From Gammaproteobacteria bacterium (GTDB taxonomy: Bacteria > Pseudomonadota > Gammaproteobacteria > Pseudomonadales > Azotimanducaceae): a stretch of DNA of 64,000 nt. The stretch is taken from assembly GCA_009840545.1 (NCBI GenBank), contig VXNM01000014.1:307197-371196 (forward strand), written 5' to 3'. The translations under genes were made by a program, and so were the position numbers. Position 1 is the stretch's first letter. Each line of letters begins with the position of its first letter. Of the stretch, positions 9,022 through 18,158 are shown in pieces. The notes under the pieces are model-generated. The model saw only the letters and a list, made by a program, of their open reading frames with translations. It ran no database searches and had not been told where the DNA came from.

Positions 9022-10368
9022 ATGCCTTCGTCGCTACGAGGATCCCTCGAAAAGACCTTCGAAGCCCTTAAATTTCGAGATTTTCGGCTTCTTTGGATCT
9101 CCAGCCTCTCTGCTGCATTTGCAATACAAATGCAGATTTTGGCCAGAGGCTGGCTCATCTACGACCTGACTGAGTCCGAATTGGCTCTTACCTATGTGAT
9201 GCTGTCGTTCTTGTTACCGTCAGCAGCATTTTCTTTAGTTGGGGGTGTGCTGTCGGACCGCATTCGCAAGAAAACGATCATGCTGATCGCACAATGCCTC
9301 AACACAGTCGCTACGCTCGCGTTCGGAATAATCATCTTTGTCGACGCTGTGAACTTTTGGCACTTCATCTATTTTGGTATTTTCAATGGCACGGTAATGG
9401 CTCTCAGTATGCCTGCAAGGACGTCTGTATTGCCCGATCTGGTCGGCCGCCCTTCCCTCGTGAACGCTATGGCTCTTTCTAGTTCAACGTTCAATCTTGC
9501 CCGTGTAGCCGGTCCAACCGCTGCAGGAACGTTGATCGCCTTGTTCGCAGCCGGTGACACAACATCGACCCGAGGAGTGGGATTGGTGTTCTTTGTGATC
9601 ACCGGCTTACATGCTATCTCGATCGTGGGCACATACATGCTCGACTATCGAGGCGATCCCCACCGCAAGATCAAGAAGAAAGTGCGAAGAGATGTTGTAG
9701 AGAGCATGGTGTACATGCGACGAAATCGAGTCTTGCTCGGCTTGCTTCTTATGGGACTAATTCCCATGACGTTTGGTTTCTCGGCATCGTTCCTGATGCC
9801 TGCATTCAATGCCGAAATATTGAATGGCGATCCTAGACTTCTTGGTTTTCTCGTTGCTGCGATGGGCATTGGAGCTCTGTTCGGATCTCTAACTCTTGCT
9901 CGATTGGGCGACGTGGGTCATAAAGGCAGGCTCATGTTTCTGACTGCCTATCTTTGGGCTATATTCGTAGCTCTCTTTGCTGTGTCTAGTATTCTCTGGT
10001 TTGCACTATTGTTTAGTGCCCTCATGGGGTTGTTCAGCTCAGTCTTGGGGTCGCTCAACATGAGTGTGGTTCAGCTTGTGGTGCCACCTTCGATGCGTGG
10101 ACGCGTCATGGCTATTCTCTGGGCGACCCATGGACTGATGCCGTTGGGTATGATTCCTATCGGATGGTTGGCAGAATTCTGGGGAATTACGTTTGCACTG
10201 TTAACGAGCGCGGTACTGTTGGCAGGATCGACTTTTGCGTTGAGGGTGTTCATTCCAGAGATAGCCAAAATCCGACGGGGATATGACGAACCATCACGGT
10301 ATCAGGATAAAACTGACCCCGATGATGAGAAGTACGAGACTCCTCAAAGTCTCACCGTTGCGTCATAG
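9022..10368 (+). CDS. MFS transporter (MFS_3 / EntS-like)
   Basis: An integral inner-membrane transporter with about 12 hydrophobic segments over 448 residues. The N-terminus (ALKFRDFRLLWISSLSAAFA) and the loop VGGVLSDRIRKKTIM match the MFS_3 branch that includes the enterobactin exporter EntS. PDLVGRPSLVNAMALSSSTFNLARVAGPTAAG is also a hallmark of this branch. The C-terminal 40 residues are charged and cytoplasmic. ATG start. It sits between the amidohydrolase and an acyl-CoA synthetase on the same strand, with gaps of 124 and about 20-35 bases, so it could move the substrate or a product of that pathway. Direction of transport cannot be told. Confidence 0.87.
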   Translation: MPSSLRGSLEKTFEALKFRDFRLLWISSLSAAFAIQMQILARGWLIYDLTESELALTYVMLSFLLPSAAFSLVGGVLSDRIRKKTIMLIAQCLNTVATLAFGIIIFVDAVNFWHFIYFGIFNGTVMALSMPARTSVLPDLVGRPSLVNAMALSSSTFNLARVAGPTAAGTLIALFAAGDTTSTRGVGLVFFVITGLHAISIVGTYMLDYRGDPHRKIKKKVRRDVVESMVYMRRNRVLLGLLLMGLIPMTFGFSASFLMPAFNAEILNGDPRLLGFLVAAMGIGALFGSLTLARLGDVGHKGRLMFLTAYLWAIFVALFAVSSILWFALLFSALMGLFSSVLGSLNMSVVQLVVPPSMRGRVMAILWATHGLMPLGMIPIGWLAEFWGITFALLTSAVLLAGSTFALRVFIPEIAKIRRGYDEPSRYQDKTDPDDEKYETPQSLTVAS

Positions 10369-10388
10369 AACCGGAGTGACATTGCGAC

Positions 10389-12035
10389 GTGGTGGGAGGT
10401 ACGTTGGAACTTAACCTAGCTAGGATAAACGAAGGTGTCGCCGAAGCAGTCGGTGATCGTGAAGCGATCATATTTCGAGATCGTCGTATTACTTATTCGG
10501 AATTTACCGATCGCACACGACGACTAGCGAACTTTCTCCTCAACAACGGTGTAGGCATTCACAAGGATCGGTCAAGTCTGAGCCCGTGGAAGTCCGGCCA
10601 AGACCATGTTGGCCTCTACCTCTACAACGGAAATGAATACCTCGAAGGAATGATGGGCACGTATAAGTGCCGTGCTGCACCGTTTAACGTAAATTACCGT
10701 TATGTCGACGAAGAGCTCATCTACCTCCTCAAAAACGCCAAGACTCGAGCTCTCATTTTTCACAGTTCGTTGGCTAAACATGTCCAAGCGATTCGTGGCC
10801 ATGTTCCCACACTGGAGCTGCTCATCCAGGTACAGGACGACGATACGAGAATAGTGGATGGTGCCTTTGAGTACGAGCGCTTGCTCCAAGATTCCTCAGC
10901 AAACCGCCTGGACGTCGATCTTTCTCCAGATGATCTCTACATACTCTACACCGGCGGAACAACCGGCATGCCCAAGGGAGTATTGTGGCGACAAGAGGAC
11001 ATAATCATTGCCGCTTTGGGAGGACGAAGAACCAATGGAGAGGTTCTCCAAACCGTGAATGAATTTGTTGAACGGTCGATCGATCAGAATCGCAAGTCGC
11101 TACCTGCACCTCCGTTCATGCACGGAGCAGGACATTGGAACGCTCTCCAAGTACTAAATGCCGGCGGCACGGTGGTGATTCAGGACGAAGTTAAGCGATT
11201 GGACGCGCAAGACATACTTGACACCATTGAACGGGAGGAAGTCAATAATCTACTCGTCGTGGGAGACGCCTTTGGACGCCCAATCGCAGACGCCCTAGCG
11301 AGTTCTGGCCGCGAGTGCCCAAGCCTCCGCAACATCATCACGGGCGGTGCCATCATGACCGCTAAGGTCAAGAGCGACATCATTCACTCTTTGCCGCAGG
11401 TCAAGATCATCGATTCTGCTGGATCTTCAGAGACCGGCGGGCAAGCCACACACGTAAGCGATGCCACTTCCGGAGCGGCCACGGGAAAATTCTCCTTGAG
11501 CGAGAATAACGCAGTCATATCAGAAGACATGAACGAAATCTTGTCTCCCGGGCATGCGGGACTAGGTTGGTGGGCGCGAAGTGGCAACATTCCTCTTGGT
11601 TACTTGGATGACGAAGACAAGACACAAAAGACCTTTCCGGTGCTCAAGGGTGTGCGATACTCCGTTCCAGGAGACAAGGTACGACTTCTCGAAGATGGAT
11701 CATTGGAACTTCATGGCCGCGAATCCGTAACCATAAACTCCGGCGGCGAGAAGATATTTGCTGAGGAAGTCGAACAGGCTCTGAAGCATCACGCGGATGT
11801 ATTCGACGCTGTTGTCGCTGGTCGCCCATCGGAGAGATGGGGAAATGAAGTTGTGGCGATAGTACAACTACGAGAACAGGCCCAACCGTCGGAAGATAGC
11901 CTTCTAGGTGAGTGCAACAAGCACATAGCTCGTTACAAACTTCCGAAGTCCTTTATCTTTGTGAACGAGATCTTGAGAAGCCCAAGCGGCAAAGCTGACT
12001 ACAAGTGGGCTAAATCGGTAGCTGAATCTCAATAG
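10389..12035 (+). CDS. Acyl-CoA synthetase (AMP-forming)
   Basis: An ANL-superfamily adenylate-forming enzyme of about 548 residues. The P-loop signature YTGGTTGMPKGV lies near residue 196, followed by DSAGSSETGGQ, the hinge/ATP motif PGDKVRLLEDGSLELHGRES, and the C-terminal catalytic lysine region SPSGKADYKWA. Homologues are FadD-like ligases active on long-chain, sterol side-chain or aromatic acids. The start is uncertain: GTG at 10389 or TTG at 10404, the latter 4 bases after a GGAGG. It follows the MFS gene closely and may be cotranscribed with it and the amidohydrolase. Substrate not predictable. Confidence 0.87.
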   Translation: MVGGTLELNLARINEGVAEAVGDREAIIFRDRRITYSEFTDRTRRLANFLLNNGVGIHKDRSSLSPWKSGQDHVGLYLYNGNEYLEGMMGTYKCRAAPFNVNYRYVDEELIYLLKNAKTRALIFHSSLAKHVQAIRGHVPTLELLIQVQDDDTRIVDGAFEYERLLQDSSANRLDVDLSPDDLYILYTGGTTGMPKGVLWRQEDIIIAALGGRRTNGEVLQTVNEFVERSIDQNRKSLPAPPFMHGAGHWNALQVLNAGGTVVIQDEVKRLDAQDILDTIEREEVNNLLVVGDAFGRPIADALASSGRECPSLRNIITGGAIMTAKVKSDIIHSLPQVKIIDSAGSSETGGQATHVSDATSGAATGKFSLSENNAVISEDMNEILSPGHAGLGWWARSGNIPLGYLDDEDKTQKTFPVLKGVRYSVPGDKVRLLEDGSLELHGRESVTINSGGEKIFAEEVEQALKHHADVFDAVVAGRPSERWGNEVVAIVQLREQAQPSEDSLLGECNKHIARYKLPKSFIFVNEILRSPSGKADYKWAKSVAESQ

Positions 12036-12061
12036 TCAAAATCGTCCGTTTCGCTAAGTTT

Positions 12062-13339
12062 ATGCACCAGCTATCGTCGGCAACAACCGTAGGCGTGATT
12101 GGTCTTGGATATGTTGGACTACCTCTAGCTTTAACGCTAAGCAAGCACTATTCCACCCGTGGCTACGATCTCTCCCCAGTAAGAATCGAGTCTTTACGTT
12201 CAGGTAAAGATCACACAGGCGAAGTCGAAGATTCCGATTTTGAACACAATCCAAACCGGTACTTCACAGCAAAGCTAGATGAAATGCGCGGGTGCGACAT
12301 CTACATCGTGACTGTGCCTACGCCGATCGACTCATCAAACAATCCCGATCTTTCGCTTCTGGAGTTAGCAACCAAATCTGTTAGCCAAATTTTGGAACCC
12401 GGATGCGTGGTCATCTATGAATCGACGGTATATCCCGGCGTGACCGACGACATCTGCATTCCCATATTGGAAGCCGGATCGAAATTGACAGTAAATCGAG
12501 ACTTTTGGGTCGGGTACAGTCCTGAGCGAATAAACCCTGGCGACAAGACCCATAGGCTTAACGACGTTGTCAAAGTTACTTCGGGGTCAGACTCGCAAGC
12601 CGCTGAATTTGTGGACCGGTTTTATCGAACGATCGTGACAGCAGGCACCCACAAAGCTCCTTCAATCCGAGTGGCTGAGGCTGCCAAAGTCATCGAGAAC
12701 ATTCAACGTGACCTCAACATTGCATTAATGAATGAGTTTTCTCAGTTATTCAACAGACTAGACCTCGACACTGCTGACATTCTTGCCGCAGCTTCCACAA
12801 AGTGGAACTTTCTGCCATTCAAACCTGGCTTGGTCGGCGGACACTGCATTGGTGTGGACCCTTATTACCTCACGCACAAGGCTCGCGAGGTCGGATTCGA
12901 CCCCGAAGTGATCCTGGCAGGTCGCAAAGTCAACAATGCCATGCCAGAATTCGTCAGTCGTCGGATCACTCAATTATTGGAAAGTACTGGCAAATCTACT
13001 CAGGAATCCAGCGCACTTGTGCTTGGCATAACTTACAAAGAAAACTGTCCCGATACACGCAATAGCAAGTCGATCGAACTTGTACGGGAATTACGTCAGA
13101 GATTCAAGAAAGTCGATGTATCCGACCCTGTTGCCGACATGCGGCAGGAGAGTTTCCCGAGTGACATTGAATTGAACGAATGGCCTTCGAAAGGGTCTTA
13201 CGATGTGCTAATTCTTGCCGTTGCACACGATGAGTTTCTAAGGGTTCCGGCGACGCTTCAAGGCTTCTGTAATGCCAACGCTGTTGTTTACGACATTACT
13301 CACAGGTTGCAAAGGTCGCTCGTTACTGAGCGGTTGTGA
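12062..13339 (+). CDS. Nucleotide sugar (UDP-N-acetyl-hexosamine) 6-dehydrogenase, TviB/WbpA-like
   Basis: An NAD-dependent dehydrogenase of 425 residues that oxidises C6 of a UDP-sugar twice to the uronic acid. It shows the Rossmann motif GVIGLGYVGLPLA, then VTVPTPID, YESTVYPGVTDD, GYSPERINPGD, the substrate-binding AEAAKVIENIQRDLNIALMNE, the catalytic Cys in GGHCIGVDPYYL, and GITYKENCPDTRNS. These phrases match the TviB/WbpO-type UDP-GlcNAc/GalNAc dehydrogenases better than Ugd. It supplies precursors for O-antigen or capsule. ATG start. It stands apart from the other envelope genes in this window (4-7 kb). Confidence 0.87.
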   Translation: MHQLSSATTVGVIGLGYVGLPLALTLSKHYSTRGYDLSPVRIESLRSGKDHTGEVEDSDFEHNPNRYFTAKLDEMRGCDIYIVTVPTPIDSSNNPDLSLLELATKSVSQILEPGCVVIYESTVYPGVTDDICIPILEAGSKLTVNRDFWVGYSPERINPGDKTHRLNDVVKVTSGSDSQAAEFVDRFYRTIVTAGTHKAPSIRVAEAAKVIENIQRDLNIALMNEFSQLFNRLDLDTADILAAASTKWNFLPFKPGLVGGHCIGVDPYYLTHKAREVGFDPEVILAGRKVNNAMPEFVSRRITQLLESTGKSTQESSALVLGITYKENCPDTRNSKSIELVRELRQRFKKVDVSDPVADMRQESFPSDIELNEWPSKGSYDVLILAVAHDEFLRVPATLQGFCNANAVVYDITHRLQRSLVTERL

Positions 13340-13394
13340 TAGAAACTTAATCGGGCCATATGGACCTGGAACGATAGTCGTTTCTTAAGTATTA

Positions 13395-13482
13395 GGAGGG
13401 GTGGCTGAGTGGACGAAAGCACTGGTCTTGAAAACCAGCGAGGTTAACGCCTCCCAGGGTTCGAATCCCTGCCCCTCCGCCA
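13395..13482 (+). tRNA. tRNA-Ser(UGA)
   Basis: A complete class II tRNA. The acceptor strands are GGAGGGG (13395-13401) and CCCCTCC (13472-13478), followed by discriminator G and an encoded CCA. The anticodon arm is CTGGT-CTTGAAA-ACCAG with anticodon TGA at 13429-13431. A long variable arm (GAGG...CCTC) and a T arm CAGGG-TTCGAAT-CCCTG are present. It decodes UCA and related serine codons. The matching seryl-tRNA synthetase gene lies about 3.3 kb downstream. There is no integrated element next to its 3' end. Confidence 0.97.
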
Positions 13483-13607
13483 ACAAGCGCCTTAAACATA
13501 CTGATTTACATGCACGAGCGAAAAGGTTCTAGTCCGTTGCCACGGGTTCCAGTCTGGGGTTGGAGTCTTAGTCGGTGGAGCTATGGACTTTCCGTTGGGG
13601 ACTGCTC

Positions 13608-14060
13608 ATGAGAATTCAACTGAATGAAGGCGAGTCACGGTGGCTCGAAATTCGATCCTTCGAAGCAGCAGACCAAGCAGACGTGGTCGGACTATGGCAT
13701 GAATGCGACCTCGTCGTGCCATGGAACGATCCCGTGAAGGACATTCAGCGAAAGCTTCGAGTACAGGGCGAGCTGTTTCTGGTTGGTTTGTTGAACGGAC
13801 GAATGGTTGCCACGGTGATGAGCGGATATGAGGGGCATCGCGGGTGGATCAACTACCTCGCGGTGACTCCAGAGCACCGTGGACAGGGAATTGGACGGTG
13901 CATGATGGACGCGGCGGAAGTACGCTTACGCGATTTGGGCTGTCCGAAGATCAACCTGCAGGTCAGACGGTCAAACACCCAAGCCGTCGACTTCTATCGT
14001 TCGCTCGGATTCATTGAAGACGAATCAATCAGCTTGGGCAAGCGATTGTTGCAGGATTGA
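13608..14060 (+). CDS. GNAT family acetyltransferase, YpeA-like
   Basis: A single-domain N-acetyltransferase of about 150 residues. The sequence follows E. coli YpeA closely: IRSFEAADQADVVGLWHECDL, VPWNDPVKDI, GTVM-type ATVMSGYEGHRGWINYLAV, the acetyl-CoA loop RGQGIGRCMM, GCPKINLQVRRSN and LGKRLLQD at the end. The acetyl acceptor is unknown. I chose ATG at 13608, with GGGGA about 8 bases upstream; a GTG at 13575 is in frame but adds unconserved residues. It is followed by trpS on the same strand. Confidence 0.82.
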   Translation: MRIQLNEGESRWLEIRSFEAADQADVVGLWHECDLVVPWNDPVKDIQRKLRVQGELFLVGLLNGRMVATVMSGYEGHRGWINYLAVTPEHRGQGIGRCMMDAAEVRLRDLGCPKINLQVRRSNTQAVDFYRSLGFIEDESISLGKRLLQD

Positions 14061-14176
14061 AACACACCTGCCGGGAGTCGGGCTGGCAGCCGGGTATCGT
14101 AGCCGATGGGCTGGGGACAGTGTAGTTGGAGGCCTGGGAGGTTAAGCCAACGTGGCGGCGTGAGTTGGGAGGTGCT

Positions 14177-15181
14177 ATGACAGACAAAAGGCTGAGGTCC
14201 TTCTCTGGTATTCAACCCTCGGGGAAGATCCACATCGGCAACTACACCGGTGCTCTCAAACCTTGGGTTGACGCGCAAGACGAGGTGGATGGCATCTATT
14301 GTGTTGTTGATCTGCACGCTTTGACAGCTTCGGATAGAGAGCCTAGGAAGTCCGTGGGAGAACAATCTCGTGAAGTGGCAGCTTTGTATCTCGCGTGCGG
14401 ATTGGATCCGAAAGCATCGACCATCTTCCTTCAGTCGGAAGTGTGGACTCATCCATATTTGTCATGGGTGTTCGAAACCCAGGTGCCCTTGGGATGGCTC
14501 ACGAGAATGACGCAGTTCAAGTCGAAGGCAAACGAGACGGATTCAGTGCCTACTGCTTTGCTGACGTATCCGGTCTTGCAGGCGGCGGACATTCTTCTGT
14601 ACGACGCGGAAATTGTGCCTGTGGGAGAAGATCAAAAGCAGCACATTGAGATTGCAAGGGATATTGCCCAACGGTTCAACTCGACCTACGGCTCGGCATT
14701 CGTCCTCCCCGAACCTAAGATCGGCGTGCATGGAAGTCGAATCATGGCACTAGACGAGCCCACAGTGAAGATGAGCAAGAGCCGCGCTCTTGTCAATCGA
14801 GGTCATAGCATTGGGATTACTGACGACCCTGACGCAATCTCGCGAACGATCAGGAGAGCGGTGACTGATAGCGGCACTAGCGTAGACGTACAAAACGCAG
14901 GGGCAGGAATCCGCAATCTCCTCAACATTTACAGGTCCTTCTCGGGAGAATCGGATCAAGAGGCATCCGCACGGTTCGACGGGAAGGGCTATGGCGTTCT
15001 CAAGAACGAATTGGCAGAGCTCTTAGTGGATGCGCTCGCGCCAATTCGGAGCGAATACCAACGACTCCTCGCAGAGCGCTTGTACCTAAATGATGTGCTA
15101 AACGAAGGCCAGGAACGCGCGTTTCGGCTCTCGACCGAGAAAGTGGCTTGCGTACTGGAGATCCTAGGGCTTCGAGGATAG
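14177..15181 (+). CDS. trpS: Tryptophan--tRNA ligase
   Basis: A class I aminoacyl-tRNA synthetase that charges tRNA-Trp. Signature motifs are GIQPSGKIHIGNYTGAL (HIGH equivalent), GEDQKQHIEIARDIA and VKMSKS (KMSKS loop). With ATG at 14177, preceded by GGGAGG, the protein has 334 residues, the usual bacterial length; the frame is open further upstream (14126) but that part is not conserved. A GC-rich hairpin follows the gene at 15209-15241. Confidence 0.95.
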   Translation: MTDKRLRSFSGIQPSGKIHIGNYTGALKPWVDAQDEVDGIYCVVDLHALTASDREPRKSVGEQSREVAALYLACGLDPKASTIFLQSEVWTHPYLSWVFETQVPLGWLTRMTQFKSKANETDSVPTALLTYPVLQAADILLYDAEIVPVGEDQKQHIEIARDIAQRFNSTYGSAFVLPEPKIGVHGSRIMALDEPTVKMSKSRALVNRGHSIGITDDPDAISRTIRRAVTDSGTSVDVQNAGAGIRNLLNIYRSFSGESDQEASARFDGKGYGVLKNELAELLVDALAPIRSEYQRLLAERLYLNDVLNEGQERAFRLSTEKVACVLEILGLRG

Positions 15182-15208
15182 GACGTTCGCAAACGACTGA
15201 CACCGCCG

Positions 15209-15241
15209 CCTGTCGTTCTATCGGTCGGGAACGTTGACAGG
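15209..15241 (+). other. Inverted repeat after trpS
   Basis: CCTGTCGTTC at 15209-15218 pairs with GAAC (15229-15232) and GACAGG (15236-15241), leaving a GTT bulge on the 3' side: 10 paired bases in total. No U tract follows, so it is not a standard intrinsic terminator. It may protect the trpS mRNA 3' end. The rest of the 276-base gap to tusD shows no gene. Confidence 0.3.
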
Positions 15242-15457
15242 GTTGTCGAAGGTGTTGGAGAGTCGCTTAGGCTTTTCATCAGCACAACGCAATCACAATG
15301 ATGGGAAGAATCTATGCATCAGACAGCAACGTCAAGGAACTAAAATACCAAACTTATCAGAAAGTTAAGTTATTTTTGAGAGGCGTAGGGAAACGGTCGA
15401 ACTCAGTGTTTTGGCGGTCTGCCCGTCCGCTACCTGTCAACTCGAAGCCACTTAGCT

Positions 15458-15829
15458 ATGAGAATCGCGTTGCTTATACAGGGGTCGCCCGTCGACTCAG
15501 ATGCCTGCGACCACGCGCTGAGGTTTGCAAGAGCGGTCGTTCGTAAAGAACACACTTTGTATCGGGTTTTCTTCTACAAGGATGCCGTGCAAATTGCCAC
15601 CGACCCATCAAAGTTGTCTGAGATAGGAAGAATTAGAAGACAAGCGTGGTTGGACTTTGCAACCGAGAGTCGAATCGAATTGCAGGTTTGTGTGGGAGCG
15701 GCGGAGCGGCGAGGTATTTCATCCAGTATCGAAGACGAGCCCTCCAGTGTCGATTTCGCAATTGTGGGCTTGGGACAATTCGTAGAGTCCACGATCGAAT
15801 GCGATCGAGTGGTTACGTTCAACGGATGA
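15458..15829 (+). CDS. tusD: Sulfurtransferase complex subunit TusD
   Basis: A DsrE-family sulfur carrier of 123 residues. It starts MRIALLIQGSP, has HTLYRVFFYKDAV and the conserved VCVGAAERRG with Cys78, the same position as the persulfide-bearing Cys78 of E. coli TusD. In E. coli TusD with TusC and TusB forms the hexamer that takes sulfur from TusA and passes it to TusE for 2-thiouridine synthesis on tRNA. It is the first gene of a tightly overlapping tusDCBE operon. A DsrE of dissimilatory sulfur oxidation is unlikely because the DsrC-like partner lacks the second Cys and no other dsr genes are present. Confidence 0.92.
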   Translation: MRIALLIQGSPVDSDACDHALRFARAVVRKEHTLYRVFFYKDAVQIATDPSKLSEIGRIRRQAWLDFATESRIELQVCVGAAERRGISSSIEDEPSSVDFAIVGLGQFVESTIECDRVVTFNG

Positions 15830-16170
15830 ATTCAATCCTCTACCTCATACGTGGCCTGCCCGGTTCACTAGCCGACGAGACGATCGACATGGTTCTCGTC
15901 AGTGGCGTCTTTGGACAGCCGACTACAGTCTTGTTCATGGACGACGGTGTAAATCAGTTGTTCGAACGGAACGGAAAGCACCCGAGCAACGATACGACGC
16001 GAAAGTGGTCTGCCCTGCCTACATACGAGATTGAGAGGGTGGTCGTCCACGACAGGAGCATTAAGGAGAGACGGTTGGACGCTTCACGCCTACCCGATTT
16101 CACGAATTTGGTTACGGACGCTCAAGTGGAACGTTTACTTCACGAAGCAGTTAACGTGGTGAGCGACTGA
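15826..16170 (+). CDS. tusC: Sulfurtransferase complex subunit TusC
   Basis: The 114-residue DsrF/TusC subunit: ILYLIRGLPGSLADETIDMVLVSGVFGQPTTVLFMDDGVNQL matches the family pattern of a DsrE-like fold with a phenylalanine-glycine turn and a conserved DDGV. It overlaps the tusD stop as ATGA (15826-15829), a sign of translational coupling. TusC is structural in the TusBCD hexamer. The frame is open further upstream within tusD, but that part is a shadow. Confidence 0.9.
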   Translation: MNSILYLIRGLPGSLADETIDMVLVSGVFGQPTTVLFMDDGVNQLFERNGKHPSNDTTRKWSALPTYEIERVVVHDRSIKERRLDASRLPDFTNLVTDAQVERLLHEAVNVVSD

Positions 16171-16418
16171 TGCTCCACATAGTGTGTAGTTTGGGCGGAC
16201 TTGGGTCATGTCGACCACTTGTTCGAGATCGGGATGCGGTGGTGTTCTTGGGTGGGGTATCAGCTCATGCCAAGAAAATTAGCTCCATCCCAACTTATGC
16301 CATTGAGTCTGACCTCAAAGGCGGGGGGAATCCTGCTTCACCAGAAGTCGTCCTTATTGACTACGATGAATTTGTGGATCTTGTTGCAGAACACGCAAAT
16401 TCAGTGACCTGGACATGA
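16170..16418 (+). CDS. tusB: Sulfurtransferase complex subunit TusB
   Basis: An 82-residue DsrH/TusB protein. It begins MLHIVCSLGG, has DAVVFLGGVSAH, YAIESDLKG and ends with the conserved VVLIDYDEFVDLVAEHANSVTWT. It completes the TusBCD hexamer. The start overlaps the stop of tusC as TGATG. The short length is normal for the family. Confidence 0.88.
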   Translation: MLHIVCSLGGLGSCRPLVRDRDAVVFLGGVSAHAKKISSIPTYAIESDLKGGGNPASPEVVLIDYDEFVDLVAEHANSVTWT

Positions 16419-16720
16419 GTGCAATTGACGCCGAAGGATTTCTCATCGACTCGAGTGCTTGGACGCGAGAGTTTGCATTAGAAACTGCAACGCAACTCGG
16501 TATATCACTAACCGACGATCACTGGAATGTCCTACAGACAGTCCGAGACTTCTACCTCAGGACAGGTGTAAGTCCGTCAATGCGACCCTTGGTAAACCTG
16601 GTACGAAATGTCGATCCGTGTCTCGCCAGCTCGATCGTTCTCGCACAAATGTTCACGAGCAAGACTTCGAAAGTGGTTGCGCAACTTAGCGGCATTCCAA
16701 AGCCATCTGATTGCCTCTAG
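16415..16720 (+). CDS. tusE: TusE/DsrC family sulfur relay protein
   Basis: A 101-residue DsrC-fold protein: EGFLIDSSAWTREFA, LTDDHWNVLQTVRDFYLRTGVSPSMRPLV and a C-terminal arm LSGIPKPSDCL with the penultimate Cys100. Only this one conserved Cys is present. The upstream position used as the second Cys in dissimilatory DsrC is Ala89 here. This marks the protein as TusE, which hands sulfur to MnmA, rather than as a DsrC of sulfite metabolism. It overlaps tusB by ATGA and converges with serS 15 bases away. MnmA, the recipient, is at 31.4-32.5 kb. Confidence 0.9.
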   Translation: MSAIDAEGFLIDSSAWTREFALETATQLGISLTDDHWNVLQTVRDFYLRTGVSPSMRPLVNLVRNVDPCLASSIVLAQMFTSKTSKVVAQLSGIPKPSDCL

Positions 16721-16735
16721 AGAACCATTCGATCG

Positions 16736-18013
16736 TTATGCATCAAAGTAGAGGTATTGGACTCCGTGCATATAGGGAATTAGTGCTTCGGGAATTCGTA
16801 CGCGTCCGGAAGCTTCTTGATAGTTCTCGATGATTGCGATCAATACACGCCCTATCGCAAGACCAGACCCGTTCAATGTGTGAACGAGTTCTGGACGCGC
16901 CTGAGGACCCGATCGAAACCGCGCCTGTGCACGGCGAGCCTGGAAATCTAGAAAGTTACTGCAGGAGGAGACTTCACGATAGCGATTGAATCCAGGAAGC
17001 CACACTTCGAGATCAATGGTCTTTGCACTGGCGAACCCTAAGTCGCCTCCACAAAGACTAACTGCACGAAACGGAAGTTCCAATCTCTTGAGAATGACCT
17101 CCGCATGGTTCACTATCTCATCCAAGGCTTCCCAAGAATGGTTAGGATGAGTGATCTGAACCAGTTCCACTTTCTCGAACTGATGCAACCGTATGAGTCC
17201 ACGGGTGTCCTTGCCGTGGCTGCCAGATTCTCTGCGAAAACAAGGTGTGTGACACACATAGCGTAGCGGCAAATCCTCGATGTTCACAATTGCATCGCGC
17301 ACCATGTTGGTGACCGGAACTTCGGCCGTTGGAATCAAAAAGCTGTCTGTATCCGATCTGACCATGAACACATCATCTTCGAACTTGGGTAACTGTCCCG
17401 TAGCCATAAGAGACGCACGATTCACAATGTACGGAACATATAGCTCTTCATAGCCGTGTTCATCAGTATGAACATCAAGCATTAGCTGTATCAGTCCTCG
17501 ATGCAAGCGTGCAAGCGGTCCTCGCAAAACCGAGAACCTGCTGCCCGAAATGCGAACCGACGCCTCAAAGTCTAGGCTAGATCCTGCGACATCAACGTGA
17601 TCTCTTGGTTTGAAGTCAAACTCGGTCACGTCTCCCCATCGGTATAGTTCCCGATTGTCCTCGTCAGTCTCTCCAGCAGGAACGGAATCGTCTGGAATGT
17701 TGGGCACTTCGAGAAGAAAGTCTTGTAGCTCTTCTTGAACTTTGAGAAACTCTTTACGTACAACATCGAGTCTCAGACCAAGATCGCCAACCGCGACAAC
17801 CAAGGGCTCTATGTCAACGCCATCTCGTTTGGCAACTCCGATTTCCCGAGAAACTACGTTACGATCGTGCTGAAGCGTCTCCATCTCTGTTTGCAGTTCG
17901 CGCCGAGCTTTTTCCAGATCACGGTAGGATTCGAGGTCCAAGTCAAAACCGCGGATGCTAAGAGCACCCGCAATTGCTTCGGGATCTTGTCGGAACAGTC
18001 GTGGATCCAACAT
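16736..18013 (-). CDS. serS: Serine--tRNA ligase
   Basis: A class II synthetase with an N-terminal coiled coil (about residues 30-100, [24 protein letters not shown]) that contacts the tRNA-Ser variable arm. The catalytic core has motif 2 [25 protein letters not shown] and motif 3 [19 protein letters not shown]. With ATG at 18013 and AGGAG 7 bases before it the protein has 425 residues, the normal length. The open frame reaches 18118 but without conservation. It is downstream of rarA in the order ftsK-lolA-rarA-serS known from E. coli. Confidence 0.96.
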   Translation of the reverse strand: MLDPRLFRQDPEAIAGALSIRGFDLDLESYRDLEKARRELQTEMETLQHDRNVVSREIGVAKRDGVDIEPLVVAVGDLGLRLDVVRKEFLKVQEELQDFLLEVPNIPDDSVPAGETDEDNRELYRWGDVTEFDFKPRDHVDVAGSSLDFEASVRISGSRFSVLRGPLARLHRGLIQLMLDVHTDEHGYEELYVPYIVNRASLMATGQLPKFEDDVFMVRSDTDSFLIPTAEVPVTNMVRDAIVNIEDLPLRYVCHTPCFRRESGSHGKDTRGLIRLHQFEKVELVQITHPNHSWEALDEIVNHAEVILKRLELPFRAVSLCGGDLGFASAKTIDLEVWLPGFNRYREVSSCSNFLDFQARRAQARFRSGPQARPELVHTLNGSGLAIGRVLIAIIENYQEASGRVRIPEALIPYMHGVQYLYFDA

Positions 18014-18158
18014 TTTCGAACTCCTAACTTGCGGTGACGACAAAGCAGAATGGTCGAGAAGACTGGCTAACAAATAGTTAACCGTTGAGATTGCGCATTT
18101 TAAGTATGAGGATTGCACATAGCACAGCCTTCACTTGAAGTGCTTGTACCTCTTGGGG

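Noticed and set aside
13395-13482. tRNA-Ser as an attachment site for a mobile element
   Set aside because: No integrase gene and no repeat of the tRNA 3' end is seen downstream within the window.
15298-15546. Open frame upstream of tusD
   Set aside because: It overlaps the tusD start in another frame, has no family pattern and a composition rich in Arg/Ser typical of a shadow.
15458-16720. Dissimilatory dsrEFH-dsrC locus
   Set aside because: TusE lacks the second conserved Cys of DsrC (Ala89), and no dsrAB or other dsr genes are near.
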